Assembly: GCF_900110105.1 (NCBI RefSeq)
Contig: NZ_FOCL01000006.1
Coordinates: forward strand, 310,001-374,000
Length of the DNA: 64,000 nt
Reading direction: 5' to 3'
From: Mucilaginibacter gossypiicola
GTDB lineage: Bacteria; Bacteroidota; Bacteroidia; Sphingobacteriales; Sphingobacteriaceae
The position numbers and the translations under genes are program-made. This document shows, in pieces, positions 43,718-52,600 of the stretch (its first letter is position 1; each line of letters opens with the position of its first letter). The notes below the pieces were generated by a model, which was not told the origin of the DNA, searched no databases, and saw nothing but the letters and a program-made list of their open reading frames with translations.

Positions 43718-44065
43718 ATGAAAATTACAGTGCAGTCAATTCATTTCACCGCAGACAGGAAACTTTTAGATTTTATTCAGAAGAAGGCAGATAAGCTCGA
43801 TACGTTTTATGACCATATTATTAGCGGTGAAGTTTACTTAAAGCTTGAAAATGTGGAAGATGAATGTAATAAGATAACGGAGATCAAATTATTGCTACCA
43901 GGAAACCAGATCTTCGCGAAAGAGAAATGTAAGAGTTTTGAGGAAGCTACCGACCTGGCAGTTGAGAGCCTGAGGAAGCAAATTGAGAAGCATAAACAAA
44001 AGAAAGCCATTGCTGATGCTACGGCCAAAAAAGCTGTTTTAACGGCAGCAGAGGACGGTTTTTAG
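43718..44065 (+). CDS. hpf: Ribosome hibernation-promoting factor (HPF/RaiA family)
   Basis: A 115-residue protein with the S30AE/HPF fold: 'MKITVQSIHFTADRKLLDFIQKKADKLDTFYDHI' for the first strand and helix, then 'VYLKLENVEDECNKITEIKLLLPGNQIFAKEKCKSFEEATDLAVESLRKQIEKHKQK'. It lacks the long C-terminal dimerisation domain, so it is the short type. It blocks the decoding centre of idle ribosomes in stationary phase. It begins 12 nt after the recombinase gene and ends at a strong terminator. Confidence 0.92.
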   Translation: MKITVQSIHFTADRKLLDFIQKKADKLDTFYDHIISGEVYLKLENVEDECNKITEIKLLLPGNQIFAKEKCKSFEEATDLAVESLRKQIEKHKQKKAIADATAKKAVLTAAEDGF

Positions 44066-44091
44066 TGATATAGAGGGGCTTACATTGAGCC

Positions 44092-44128
44092 AAAATCGGC
44101 GGGTTTTTAGCCTGCCGATTTTTTTTTA
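44092..44128 (+). terminator. Intrinsic terminator after hpf
   Basis: AAAATCGGCGGG (44092-44103) pairs with CCTGCCGATTTT (44111-44122), one mismatch, followed by further T residues. Confidence 0.88.
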
Positions 44129-44136
44129 TAAAAAAT

Positions 44137-44166
44137 TTTGACGTGGTGTTATTTTTTGTAGATTTG
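44137..44166 (+). promoter_or_regulatory. Promoter of the tRNA-tuf operon
   Basis: TTTG (44137-44140), an 18-nt spacer and an exact TAGATTTG (44159-44166). A second exact -7 box, TACTTTTG, lies at 44241-44248, closer to the first tRNA (start 44307), with a weaker upstream TTTA. Two tandem promoters are plausible for this highly expressed operon. Confidence 0.55.
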
Positions 44167-44306
44167 CAGTCCCTTTCGGGGAGGTATTTAACGCCTCAAA
44201 AAAAAGTTAAAATAGTTCTTTAAAATATCAAAAAGCTTATTACTTTTGCGCTCCGTTATCGAAAGCAACACAACGTTTAGATAATGTAAAGGCAAAATAA
44301 ATATAA

Positions 44307-44379
<73 letters not shown>

Positions 44380-44445
44380 CAGTTTTTTTCGGAAAGACAA
44401 TGTTTAGCTTCAATTTTGGACATTGTTAATCCGGGATAAACTACT

Positions 44446-44526
44446 GGGGGGATACCAGAGCGGTCAAATGGGACGGACTGTAAATCCGTTGCTTCGGCTA
44501 CGAAGGTTCGAATCCTTCTCCCCCCA
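44446..44526 (+). tRNA. tRNA-Tyr (GTA)
   Basis: An 81-nt class II tRNA with acceptor GGGGGGA/TCCCCCC, anticodon loop CTGTAAA (anticodon GTA) and a long variable arm (TTGCTTCGGCTAC). Discriminator A; CCA is not encoded. Confidence 0.94.
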
Positions 44527-44538
44527 CATATTGAGTAG

Positions 44539-44587
44539 GCAGTTTATAGTTCGCAGTTAGCATTAAGTTAACGGGATTGTAAACTGC
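44539..44587. repeat. Small word hairpin (GCAGTT word) between tRNA-Tyr and tRNA-Gly
   Basis: GCAGTTTA (44539-44546) pairs with TAAACTGC (44580-44587). GCAGTT recurs at 44553-44558 within the loop. It is a shorter, weaker member of the same hairpin type as the others. Confidence 0.45.
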
Positions 44588-44656
44588 TGACTTGATTAAA
44601 GAGGTTTGAGGAATGAGTTTTCAGTAATTGAAAACAACAAACCAAAAGCTTAACAA

Positions 44657-44729
44657 GCGGAAGTAGCTCAGTTGGTAGAGCGATAGCCTTCCAAGCTATA
44701 GGTCGCGAGTTCGAACCTCGTCTTCCGCT
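44657..44729 (+). tRNA. tRNA-Gly (TCC)
   Basis: A 73-nt cloverleaf with acceptor GCGGAAG/CTTCCGC, anticodon loop CTTCCAA (anticodon TCC) and T-loop TTCGAAC. CCA is not encoded. Confidence 0.95.
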
Positions 44730-44734
44730 CGGTA

Positions 44735-44846
44735 ATATCGGATTTCGAATTTTCGATTTCGGATTTGAACTAAGCAAAATGAGATGCCGGGCGGGTAAGT
44801 AGAAGGAGGAAAGAAAATCCGAAATCTAATTTCCGAAATCCGAAAT
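44735..44846. repeat. Word hairpin (CCGAAATC word) between tRNA-Gly and tRNA-Thr
   Basis: The 32-nt arm 44735-44766 and the arm 44815-44846 are reverse complements at about 27 of 32 positions. The repeated word is TTTCGGAT on the left and ATCCGAAA on the right, 48 nt apart. It occupies almost the entire gap between the two tRNAs. The word also makes up the single arm at 7927-7973. Confidence 0.82.
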
Positions 44847-44855
44847 CAAAAATAA

Positions 44856-44927
<72 letters not shown>

Positions 44928-44984
44928 CAGTGTTATAAAAACATACATTAAAGTTAAATTAACCTACAAAATAATTTATAGATC

Positions 44985-46172
44985 ATGGCAAAAGAAAAGT
45001 TTGACCGCAGTAAACCGCACTTAAACATCGGTACAATCGGTCACGTTGACCACGGTAAAACAACCCTTACCGCAGCTATCACTAAAGTTTTGGCTGATGC
45101 AGGTTTATCAGAAGCTCGTTCATTTGATTCAATTGACTCAGCTCCTGAAGAAAAAGAACGTGGTATTACCATCAACACTGCCCACGTTGAATATTCAACA
45201 GCTAACCGTCACTATGCACACGTTGACTGTCCAGGTCACGCGGATTACGTGAAAAACATGGTTACTGGTGCTGCTCAAATGGACGGTGCAATCATTGTAG
45301 TTGCTGCAACTGATGGTCCGATGCCACAAACTCGTGAGCACATCCTATTAGCTCGTCAGGTAGGTGTACCTGCACTTGTTGTTTTCATGAACAAAGTTGA
45401 CATGGTTGATGATCCGGAATTATTAGAGTTAGTAGAAATGGAAGTTCGTGAATTATTATCATTCTACGAATTCCCAGGTGATGATATTCCAGTTATCCAG
45501 GGTTCTGCATTAGGTGGTCTTAACGGCGATCCTACCTGGGTTGGCAAAATTATGGAATTGATGGACGCTGTTGATAGCTACATCCCAATTCCTCCACGTT
45601 TGACAGATCTTCCTTTCTTGATGCCTGTTGAAGACGTGTTCTCAATCACTGGTCGTGGTACTGTTGCTACTGGTCGTATTGAGCGTGGTGTAATCAACTC
45701 TGGTGAGCCAGTTGATATCTTGGGTATGGGTGCTGAGAACTTAAAATCAACCGTAACTGGTGTTGAGATGTTCCGCAAAATCCTTGACCGTGGTGAAGCT
45801 GGTGACAACGTAGGTTTATTGTTACGTGGTATTGAGAAAACTGATATCCGTCGTGGTATGGTTATCTGTAAACCAGGTTCAGTAACTCCTCACACCGATT
45901 TCAAAGCAGAAGTTTACGTATTATCAAAAGCAGAAGGTGGCCGTCACACTCCATTCTTCAACAAATACCGTCCGCAATTCTATTTCCGTACTACTGACGT
46001 TACTGGTGAGATTTCATTAGAACCAGGTGTAGAAATGGTTATGCCAGGTGATAACGTTACAATCACAGTGAAACTGATCAACGCTATCGCAATGGAAAAA
46101 GGCTTACGTTTCGCTATCCGTGAAGGTGGTCGTACCGTAGGTGCTGGTCAGGTAACTGAAATCTTGAAATAA
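44985..46172 (+). CDS. tuf: Elongation factor Tu
   Basis: A 395-residue EF-Tu. G1 is GHVDHGKT (residues about 18-25), G2 contains RGITI, G3 is DCPGHADY, G4 is NKVD (near 135) and domains II and III follow to 'GGRTVGAGQVTEILK'. It delivers aminoacyl-tRNA to the ribosome as a GTP complex. Codon use is strongly biased, as expected for an abundant protein. The position between tRNA-Thr and tRNA-Trp/secE is the classical arrangement. Confidence 0.98.
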   Translation: MAKEKFDRSKPHLNIGTIGHVDHGKTTLTAAITKVLADAGLSEARSFDSIDSAPEEKERGITINTAHVEYSTANRHYAHVDCPGHADYVKNMVTGAAQMDGAIIVVAATDGPMPQTREHILLARQVGVPALVVFMNKVDMVDDPELLELVEMEVRELLSFYEFPGDDIPVIQGSALGGLNGDPTWVGKIMELMDAVDSYIPIPPRLTDLPFLMPVEDVFSITGRGTVATGRIERGVINSGEPVDILGMGAENLKSTVTGVEMFRKILDRGEAGDNVGLLLRGIEKTDIRRGMVICKPGSVTPHTDFKAEVYVLSKAEGGRHTPFFNKYRPQFYFRTTDVTGEISLEPGVEMVMPGDNVTITVKLINAIAMEKGLRFAIREGGRTVGAGQVTEILK

Positions 46173-46255
46173 TCATATTTCAATAAAAAGGTTAATTTGA
46201 AAACATAAGTTTAGCCTTCAACGGCAAACTTATGTTTTCTTATTATAAAATACAC

Positions 46256-46326
46256 ACGGGAATAGTTCAACGGTAGAATAGAGGTCTCCAAAACCTTTGA
46301 TCAGGGTTCGAATCCTTGTTCCCGTG
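46256..46326 (+). tRNA. tRNA-Trp (CCA)
   Basis: A 71-nt cloverleaf with acceptor ACGGGAA/TTCCCGT, anticodon loop CTCCAAA (anticodon CCA), T-loop TTCGAAT and discriminator G. It sits between tuf and secE as in many bacteria. Confidence 0.94.
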
Positions 46327-46344
46327 CTTAAGCACAATATAAAA

Positions 46345-46539
46345 ATGGCAGGCGTAGCTGAATATATTAAGGAGTCATACATCGAGTTAACCGAAAAGGT
46401 TACCTGGCCTACATGGCGTGAGCTGCAAAGCAGCGCTGTTTTGGTATTGGTTGCCGCTATAATTATTGCGCTGGTTATCTTAGGTATGGACCAGATCATT
46501 AATTATTTGCTTAAACTGTTTTATACATCACTAACATAA
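46345..46539 (+). CDS. secE: Preprotein translocase subunit SecE
   Basis: A 64-residue protein: 'YIKESYIELTEKVTWPTWRELQ' is the conserved amphipathic helix and hinge, followed by one membrane segment (AVLVLVAAIIIALVILGMDQIINYLL). It clamps the SecY channel. The frame is open to 46297, but that part overlaps tRNA-Trp; the ATG at 46345 is the sensible start. It is 17 nt upstream of nusG. Confidence 0.94.
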   Translation: MAGVAEYIKESYIELTEKVTWPTWRELQSSAVLVLVAAIIIALVILGMDQIINYLLKLFYTSLT

Positions 46540-46556
46540 TATCAGGGGAGAAGGAG

Positions 46557-47099
46557 ATGAGTGATCAATTGAAATGGTATGTAGTTAGGGCTATTAGTGG
46601 TAAAGAAAAAAAAGTTAAACAATACATAGATGCCGAAATTAGCCGTTTGGGCATTAGTCATTTGGTACCACAGGTATTAATACCTACTGAAAAGTATTAT
46701 CAGATGCGCGACGGAAAGAAGATCGCTAAAGAGCGTAACTACTTTCCGGGCTATGTGCTTATGGAAGCTGTTTTAGATGGCGAAACCGAGCACATCATTA
46801 AAAATATTAACAGCGTTATAGGTTTCCTTGGTGATAAAGCCGGAAATGCTATCCCGCTTCGCCAATCAGAAGTTAACCGTATTTTAGGTAAGGTTGATGA
46901 GATGAGTGCCCAGGGCGAAACCATGAACGTGCCTTACTATGTTGGCGAGGCGGTTAAAGTTATGGACGGGCCTTTCAACGGTTTCAGTGGCGTTATTGAA
47001 GAGGTTAACGAAGAGAAAAAGAAACTGAAAGTAATGGTAAAGATATTCGGCCGCCGTACGCCGCTTGAATTGAATTACATGCAGGTAGAAAAAGAATAG
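46557..47099 (+). CDS. nusG: Transcription termination/antitermination factor NusG
   Basis: A 180-residue NusG. The N-terminal RNA polymerase-binding domain contains 'KWYVVRAISGKEKKVKQYIDAEI' and 'KERNYFPGYVLMEAVLDGE', and the C-terminal KOW domain 'GEAVKVMDGPFNGFSGVIEEVNEEKKKLKVMVKIFGR'. It links RNA polymerase to ribosomes or Rho. A purine-rich AGGGGAG stretch precedes the start. Confidence 0.97.
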   Translation: MSDQLKWYVVRAISGKEKKVKQYIDAEISRLGISHLVPQVLIPTEKYYQMRDGKKIAKERNYFPGYVLMEAVLDGETEHIIKNINSVIGFLGDKAGNAIPLRQSEVNRILGKVDEMSAQGETMNVPYYVGEAVKVMDGPFNGFSGVIEEVNEEKKKLKVMVKIFGRRTPLELNYMQVEKE

Positions 47100-47110
47100 T
47101 TTGGTGAATG

Positions 47111-47233
47111 GTGAGTGGTTGATTAAGTGATTAGTTAACTGCCGGCATTAATCCAAACATTAATAAAATATAATAGAGTATTGAAATGTGTAAATGAGGT
47201 AACTTCTCACCACTCACAAAATCAACCACTCAC
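47111..47233. repeat. Word hairpin (GTGAGTGGTTGATT) between nusG and rplK
   Basis: GTGAGTGGTTGATT (47111-47124) and AATCAACCACTCAC (47220-47233) are exact reverse complements, 95 nt apart. Pairing continues inward: GTGA (47127-47130) with TCAC (47214-47217). The word is shared with the hairpin at 22035-22092. It will be transcribed if nusG and rplK share an mRNA. Confidence 0.8.
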
Positions 47234-47298
47234 TAAAACCTTAAATGTTACTTAGCTTCCACTTACTAACATTGAGTTTATAATTAAAGTAAATTAAA

Positions 47299-47739
47299 AT
47301 GGCAAAAGAGATCGGTGCAATGGTTAAGCTGCAAGTTAAAGGCGGCGCCGCAAACCCATCACCACCAATTGGCCCAGCATTGGGTGCAAAAGGTGTGAAC
47401 ATCATGGAGTTTTGCAAACAATTTAATGCACGTACCCAGGACAAAGCTGGAAAAGTATTGCCTGTTTTGATTACTGTTTATGTTGACAAATCATTCGAAT
47501 TTATCATCAAAACCCCTCCCGTTGCTATCCAGTTATTGGAAGCTACCGGTTTAAAGAGTGGTTCTGCTGAGCCTAACCGTAAAAAAGTTGCCAGTGTTAA
47601 CTGGGAGCAGGTTGAGACTATAGCAAAAGATAAAATGGTTGACTTGAACGCGTTCACAGTTGAATCGGCCATGAAAATGGTGGCAGGTACTGCCCGCAGC
47701 ATGGGAATTACCGTATCAGGTACAGCTCCCTGGAATTAA
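47299..47739 (+). CDS. rplK: 50S ribosomal protein L11
   Basis: A 146-residue protein starting MAKEIGAMVKLQVKGGAANP, with 'PPIGPALGAKGVNIMEFCKQFNART' and the C-terminal rRNA-binding domain ending 'GTARSMGITVSGTAPWN'. It binds the GTPase-associated centre of 23S rRNA. First of four ribosomal protein genes in the run to rpoBC. Confidence 0.97.
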   Translation: MAKEIGAMVKLQVKGGAANPSPPIGPALGAKGVNIMEFCKQFNARTQDKAGKVLPVLITVYVDKSFEFIIKTPPVAIQLLEATGLKSGSAEPNRKKVASVNWEQVETIAKDKMVDLNAFTVESAMKMVAGTARSMGITVSGTAPWN

Positions 47740-47767
47740 TTAATTTATACAAATCAGTTTAAAGACA

Positions 47768-48466
47768 GTGGCAAGATTAACAAAAAATCAAAAAGTGGCA
47801 CTCTCCAAAATTGAGGCAAACAAATCGTACACATTAGAAGCTGCATCAGCTTTGGTAAAGGAATTAACCCTTACTAAATTTGATTCATCAGTTGATATAG
47901 ACGTTCGTTTAGGTGTTGATCCACGTAAAGCCAATCAAATGGTACGTGGTATTGCAACATTACCTCATGGAACCGGTAAAACTGTACGTGTATTAGTTCT
48001 TTGTACTCCTGATAAGGAGCAAGAAGCTAAAGACGCAGGTGCAGATTACGTAGGTTTGGATGATTATATTGCCAAGATTGAAGGCGGATGGACTGATGTT
48101 GATATTATCATTACTATGCCAAGTGTTATGGCGAAGGTAGGTCGTTTAGGTCGTATTTTAGGCCCACGTAACCTTATGCCAAACCCTAAATCAGGTACAG
48201 TTACCCCAGAAGTTGGTAAAGCTGTAACTGAGGTAAAAGGTGGTAAAATCGATTTCAAGGTTGACAAAACCGGTATCATCCATACCTCAATAGGAAAAGC
48301 ATCTTTCTCTGCAGATAAAATTTATGAGAATGCATTAGAAGTATTGCAAACAATCTCTAAATTAAAACCTTCTGCAGCAAAAGGAACATATTTCAAGAGC
48401 ATTCATATCTCTTCAACTATGTCGCCAGGAATTACAGTTGAAACTAAATCAGTAGCGGGGATCTAA
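47768..48466 (+). CDS. rplA: 50S ribosomal protein L1
   Basis: A 232-residue L1 starting with GTG (MARLTKNQKVALSKIEANKSY). Domain motifs include 'VDVDIRLGVDPRKANQMVRG'-type strand, 'RLGRILGPRNLMPNPKSGTV' and the terminal 'ISSTMSPGITVETKSVAGI'. It forms the mobile L1 stalk and can repress its own operon in other bacteria. It is 28 nt after rplK. Confidence 0.97.
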   Translation: MARLTKNQKVALSKIEANKSYTLEAASALVKELTLTKFDSSVDIDVRLGVDPRKANQMVRGIATLPHGTGKTVRVLVLCTPDKEQEAKDAGADYVGLDDYIAKIEGGWTDVDIIITMPSVMAKVGRLGRILGPRNLMPNPKSGTVTPEVGKAVTEVKGGKIDFKVDKTGIIHTSIGKASFSADKIYENALEVLQTISKLKPSAAKGTYFKSIHISSTMSPGITVETKSVAGI

Positions 48467-48468
48467 TC

Positions 48469-48987
48469 ATGAATAAAGAAGAAAAATACGACCTTGTTGT
48501 AGCCCTTACTGAGCAAATCAAAGAGTATGGTAATTTTTATATCACTGATACCTCTGATTTAACTGTAGCTAAGATCAATAATATCCGCCGTAAATGTTTC
48601 GAAAACGACATTACAATGCAGGTAACCAAAAATAGCTTGATTAAAAAAGCTATGGAAGCTGCAGGCGGTGATTTCAGCCCTATATATGATGTATTAAAAG
48701 GTTCATCATCAATCCTTTTCTCAAAATCAGCAACTGCACCAGCAAAGTTGATTAAACAATTGAGAAAAACTGGCGAAAAACCAATTTTAAAAGCAGCTTA
48801 TATCGATTCGGCAGTATTTATCGGTGATAACCAGTTAGATACTTTAACCAAGCTGAAATCAAAAGAACAACTGATCGGCGAGATAGTTGGCTTACTTCAA
48901 TCACCTGCCAAAAACGTTCTTTCGGCTCTTCAGTCAGGCGGAACTACAATTGCAGGCCTTGTAAAAACATTACAGGAAAGAGGTTAA
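48469..48987 (+). CDS. rplJ: 50S ribosomal protein L10
   Basis: A 172-residue L10 with 'NFYITDTSDLTVAKINNIRRKCFEND', 'VTKNSLIKKAMEAA' and a C-terminal helix for L7/L12 dimers ('VLSALQSGGTTIAGLVKTLQ'). Only 2 nt separate it from rplA, so the usual L10 leader RNA between L1 and L10 cannot be present here. Confidence 0.97.
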   Translation: MNKEEKYDLVVALTEQIKEYGNFYITDTSDLTVAKINNIRRKCFENDITMQVTKNSLIKKAMEAAGGDFSPIYDVLKGSSSILFSKSATAPAKLIKQLRKTGEKPILKAAYIDSAVFIGDNQLDTLTKLKSKEQLIGEIVGLLQSPAKNVLSALQSGGTTIAGLVKTLQERG

Positions 48988-49051
48988 CGAACACCTCATT
49001 AAAGTTCGATAATAACAAACAAAAAGCATTAAAAGTAAAAATTTAAATAAA

Positions 49052-49435
49052 ATGGCGGATTTAAAAGCGTTTGCTGAACAGTTGGTAAACTTAACAGTAA
49101 AAGAAGTAAACGAATTAGCTCAAATATTAAAAGACGAGTATGGTATTGAGCCTGCTGCTGCTGCTGTAGCAGTTGCTGCTCCTGCTGCTGACGGTGGCGA
49201 CGCTGCTCCAGCTGCTGCTGAGCAAACTGCATTTGACGTTATCCTGAAAGAAGCAGGTGGCGCTAAATTAGCAGTTGTTAAATTAGTAAAAGACTTAACT
49301 GGCCTTGGTTTGAAAGAAGCTAAAGATCTTGTTGACGGTGCACCAAAAGAACTTAAAACTGGTGTAACTAAAGAAGAAGCTGAATCTTTGAAAAAACAAT
49401 TAGAAGAAGCCGGAGCAGTAGTTGAGGTTAAGTAA
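49052..49435 (+). CDS. rplL: 50S ribosomal protein L7/L12
   Basis: A 127-residue L7/L12: an N-terminal dimerisation helix, an alanine-rich hinge of about 25 residues and the C-terminal domain with 'KLAVVKLVKDLTGLGLKEAKDLVDGAPKELKTGVTKEEAE' and final 'EEAGAVVEVK'. Four to six copies form the stalk that recruits translational GTPases. A hairpin terminator follows. Confidence 0.97.
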   Translation: MADLKAFAEQLVNLTVKEVNELAQILKDEYGIEPAAAAVAVAAPAADGGDAAPAAAEQTAFDVILKEAGGAKLAVVKLVKDLTGLGLKEAKDLVDGAPKELKTGVTKEEAESLKKQLEEAGAVVEVK

Positions 49436-49461
49436 TTTAACCTACTGAAATATAGCATCAA

Positions 49462-49492
49462 GACTCCGACCATAACGGTCGGGGTCTATTGC
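49462..49492 (+). terminator. Terminator-like hairpin between rplL and rpoB
   Basis: GACTCCGACC (49462-49471) pairs with GGTCGGGGTC (49477-49486), one G-U pair, followed by TATTGCTGTTT. The T-run is weak, so partial read-through (attenuation) into rpoBC is likely, as in other bacteria. Confidence 0.65.
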
Positions 49493-49532
49493 TGTTTATA
49501 AAGGTTTGGAGTGCAGATATCCGATAGGAGAT

Positions 49533-49653
49533 GGTAGATATGAGATTTAAGATATGAGATTTTTGCCGCTTGCGTTAGCGGTATCTGTCTGAATCGTATT
49601 TCTGTTCTCAAGTCCAATGCTCATGTCTCAAAATCCTAAATCTCACATCTATC
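49533..49653. repeat. Word hairpin (GATATGAGATT) between rplL and rpoB
   Basis: The arm 49533-49560 (words GATATGAGATT repeated) is the reverse complement of 49626-49653 at about 24 of 28 positions, 65 nt apart. The middle has a smaller CCGCT/AGCGG hairpin near 49565. The word class also occurs as a single arm upstream of gldA. Confidence 0.75.
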
Positions 49654-49685
49654 AAAGTTTATTAATAAACTAAAATTTAAATACC

Positions 49686-52600
49686 TTGGCAAACAATAAT
49701 AATCAAAGAGTAAACTTTGCAACCAGCAGAAAGGTACTTGATTACCCTGATTTTCTGGATGTTCAGTTACAATCTTTCCAGGAATTTTTTCAATTGGAAA
49801 CCACTTCCGACAACCGTTACAAAGAAGGGCTGTTTAAAGTGTTTGCCGAAAACTTTCCTATTTCAGATTCAAGAAACATCTTTGTCCTGGAGTTTCTTGA
49901 CTACTTTATTGATCCGCCACGTTATGATATACAAGAGTGTATTGAACGCGGATTAACTTACAGCGTACCATTAAAAGCCAAGCTTCGCCTGTCATGTAAT
50001 GATGAAGAGCACGAAGATTTTGAAACAATTGTACAGGACGTGTACCTGGGTACCATCCCTTACATGACTCCAAAAGGTACATTTGTTATTAATGGTGCCG
50101 AGCGTGTAATTGTATCACAGTTACACCGTTCGCCAGGTGTGTTCTTTGGTCAGAGCCGCCACACTAACGGTACAAAATTATACTCGGCCCGTGTTATCCC
50201 TTTCAAAGGTTCATGGATTGAGTTTGCTACAGACGTTAACAACGTGATGTATGCATACATTGACCGTAAAAAGAAATTCCCGGTTACTACGTTACTTCGT
50301 GCCATTGGTTATGACTCTGATAAAGATATCCTGGAGTTATTTGAACTGGCCGACGAGGTTAAAGTAAGCAAATCAGGCCTTAAGAAATATATTGGCCGTA
50401 AGCTTGCTGCAAGGGTGCTTAAAACATGGATCGAAGACTTTGTGGATGAAGATACCGGTGAGGTAGTTTCTATCCCTCGTAATGAGATCATCCTTGAGCG
50501 TGAAACCTTACTGGAAGACGACCATATTGATATGATCATCGACTCTGGTGTTAAAACCATCATCCTTAACAAGGAAGATGCTTCAACCAGCGGTGATTAC
50601 ACTATTATATACAATACCTTACAGAAAGATACTTCCAACTCTGAGAAGGAAGCGGTTGAGCACATCTACCGCCAGTTACGTAACGCTGAACCACCTGATG
50701 AAGAAACAGCACGTGGTATCATCGATCGTTTATTCTTTTCAGATAAAAGATATGACCTGGGCGATGTGGGCCGCTACCGCATCAACCGTAAATTAAAACT
50801 GAGCACTTCGGAAGAAACTAAAGTTTTAACCAAGCAGGATATCATCGCGATTGTTAAATATCTGATCAAATTAATCAACTCAAAAGCCGAGGTGGATGAT
50901 ATCGATCACTTATCAAACCGTCGTGTACGTACCGTTGGTGAGCAGCTTTATGCTCAATTCGGCGTAGGTTTAGCACGTATGGCGCGTACCATCCGTGAGC
51001 GTATGAACATTCGTGACAACGAGGTGTTCACACCAACCGATCTGATCAACGCGCGTACATTATCATCTGTGATCAACTCATTCTTCGGAACAAACCAGTT
51101 ATCACAGTTCATGGACCAAACCAATCCACTGGCAGAGATCACGCACAAGCGTCGTCTGTCAGCCTTAGGCCCCGGCGGTCTGTCGCGTGAGCGTGCAGGT
51201 TTCGAGGTTCGTGACGTTCACTACACCCACTACGGTAGGTTGTGTACTATCGAAACTCCCGAAGGTCCGAACATTGGTTTGATTTCATCACTTTGTGTAC
51301 ACGCCAAAATTAACAACTTAGGCTTTATCGAAACTCCGTACAAACGTGTAGTTGAAGGTAAAGTTATGGTTGACGAGCCGGTTATCTATTTATCTGCTGA
51401 GGATGAAGACGGTAAAACAATTGGCCAGGCAAACGCGGTTTATGATGACAAAGGTGAGTTTGAATTGCCACGTGTAAAAGCACGTTTCGAGGGTGACTTC
51501 CCGGTTATCGAGCCAGAGCGTCTGGATTTGATGGACATTGCTCCAAACCAGATCACTTCAATTGCTGCTTCGCTGATTCCGTTCTTAGAGCATGATGACG
51601 CTAACCGTGCATTGATGGGTTCAAACATGCAACGTCAGGCCGTACCATTGTTGCGCCCTGAAGCGCCGATTGTTGGTACCGGTTTGGAAGGCCGTGTGGC
51701 AAAAGACTCTCGTACCCTGATCAACGCCGAAGGCGATGGTGTGGTTGAGTATGTTGATGCTAACGAAATCCGTATTAAATATGACCGTAACGAACTTGAT
51801 CGTTTGATCTCGTTTGAAGGAGATAGCAAAAGCTACCGCTTAACCAAGTTTAAGAAAACCAACCAAAGCACCACCATGAACCTTAAGCCTATTGTTAAAA
51901 AAGGCCAGAGGGTTGAAAAAGGTGAAGTACTTTGCGAAGGTTACGCTACCCAAAATGGCGAGCTTGCATTAGGCCGTAACCTTAAAGTAGCATTCATGCC
52001 TTGGCAGGGATATAACTTTGAGGATGCGATCGTGATCTCTGAACGTGTTGTTTCACAAGATATCTTTACTTCGATCCACGTTGAAGAGTTTGAACTTGAA
52101 GTTCGTGATACAAAACGTGGTGAAGAAGAGTTAACACCAGATATCCCTAACGTATCAGAAGAAGCTACTAAAGACCTTGACGAAGACGGTATCATCCGTG
52201 TTGGTGCCGAGGTTAAAGAAGGCGACATCCTGATTGGTAAGATCACTCCTAAAGGTGAATCAGACCCATCACCGGAAGAAAAACTGTTACGTGCGATCTT
52301 CGGTGATAAAGCAGGCGACGTTAAAGATGCTTCATTGAAAACCCCGCCGTCAATTGCCGGTGTAGTTATCGATACCAAATTATTCTCCCGTGCTAAAAAG
52401 ACTTCAAAAGCTGAAGAAAAAGCACAGTTGGAAAAATTGGACAACAAGCATGATAAAGCTGTAAAAGATCTGAAAAATACCTTGATCGACAAGTTATTTG
52501 AGATCGTTAACGGTAAAACTTCGCAAGGCGTTTATAACGTTTACAAAGAGTTACAGGTTCCTAAAGGTGTTAAATTCACCCAGAAGATATTAGTTGAGCT

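Noticed and set aside
48467..49051. L10 leader or L1 operator between rplA and rplJ or before rplL
   Set aside because: Only 2 nt separate rplA and rplJ, and the 64-nt rplJ-rplL gap shows no stable stem.
51941..52492. 183-codon antisense frame inside rpoB, and similar ones inside rpoC and dnaN
   Set aside because: Serine/arginine-rich shadow translations caused by codon bias of the highly expressed sense genes.
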